Assembly: GCA_023426375.1 (NCBI GenBank)
Contig: JAFAAV010000100.1
Coordinates: 1 to 13,314, forward strand
Direction of reading: 5' to 3'
DNA from: Actinomycetes bacterium
GTDB lineage: Bacteria > Actinomycetota > Actinomycetes > Actinomycetales > Micrococcaceae
DNA length: 13,314 nucleotides
This document shows positions 13,247-13,314 of this stretch, one piece after another. Below the pieces are notes generated by a model, which ran no database searches, was not told the DNA's origin, and was given only the letters and a program-made list of their open reading frames with translations. The translations under genes were made by a program, and so were the position numbers. Positions within the stretch are counted from its first letter, which is position 1, and each line of letters opens with the position of its first letter.

Positions 13247-13314
13247 ACCAGGTCACAGAAAAATATCACTGCCGGGCTGAGAACCGACTACATCCAGGCC
13301 CTCTTCGGAGGGGG

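Noticed and set aside
13299..13312. CCCTC-TTCG-GAGGG hairpin at the window edge
   Set aside because: It is a short stem at the very end of the window. Whether a T-tract follows or which gene it belongs to cannot be seen.
13243..13314. ATG-started plus-strand frame running off the window end
   Set aside because: Only 24 codons are visible, the ATG lies within the GCATAAGGTTTATGC dyad, and there is no start signal. It cannot be told from chance.
13253..13314. Possible C-terminus of a minus-strand gene ending at TGA 13255-13253
   Set aside because: The 20 or so codons have poor GC bias in the third position and no recognisable sequence. It lies in what looks like the promoter region of the symporter.

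Overview
The window reads as chromosomal DNA of a high-GC actinobacterium. The grounds are strong GC bias at third codon positions, long antisense open frames opposite every real gene, several starts with no Shine-Dalgarno but a TANNNT hexamer exactly 7 nt upstream (leaderless style), and protein families common in actinobacteria. Micrococcales is my best guess, but nothing here fixes a genus.

Layout. (1) 1-126 is the 3' end of an unidentified plus-strand gene. It is followed by a 102-bp AT-rich near-palindrome (153-254) that looks like a MITE or IS remnant. (2) 330-1514, minus: a YbjJ-like MFS transporter. (3) 5236-1552, minus: a complete operon of a NarL/DesK-type sensor kinase, its LuxR-type response regulator and a membrane-anchored DUF4097 protein. 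It has a leaderless promoter, tight coupling and a strong terminator, and it resembles the LiaS-LiaR-LiaG arrangement of cell-envelope stress systems. (4) 5418-6725, plus: an integral-membrane acyltransferase (AT3 family) that diverges from the kinase. Its promoter carries a perfect 16-bp palindrome. (5) 9655-6682, minus: a small unknown protein followed by an 837-residue fusion of a Baeyer-Villiger-type flavin monooxygenase with an alpha/beta hydrolase. The two domains could convert a ketone to an ester and then to an acid plus an alcohol in one polypeptide. (6) 9656-10089: a 434-bp gap without a convincing gene. It holds two dyads and a cluster of five copies of a 19-bp motif, two in one orientation and three in the other. 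(7) 13160-10090, minus: a sodium:solute symporter and a thiamine-diphosphate enzyme, coupled by a 4-bp TTGA overlap and closed by a 13-bp stem that spans the stop codon. A 15-bp dyad upstream of the symporter is a candidate operator.

Functionally there are three themes: envelope sensing (kinase, regulator, DUF4097 and perhaps the divergent acyltransferase); oxidative breakdown of ketones or alkane-derived compounds (monooxygenase-hydrolase); and uptake plus TPP-dependent decarboxylation or carboligation of a 2-oxo acid or related substrate (symporter plus TPP enzyme). The most unusual items are the five-copy intergenic motif, the monooxygenase-hydrolase fusion and the MITE-like palindrome. 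No rRNA, tRNA, CRISPR array or intact transposase was seen. All calls come from reading the sequence; no database search was run.
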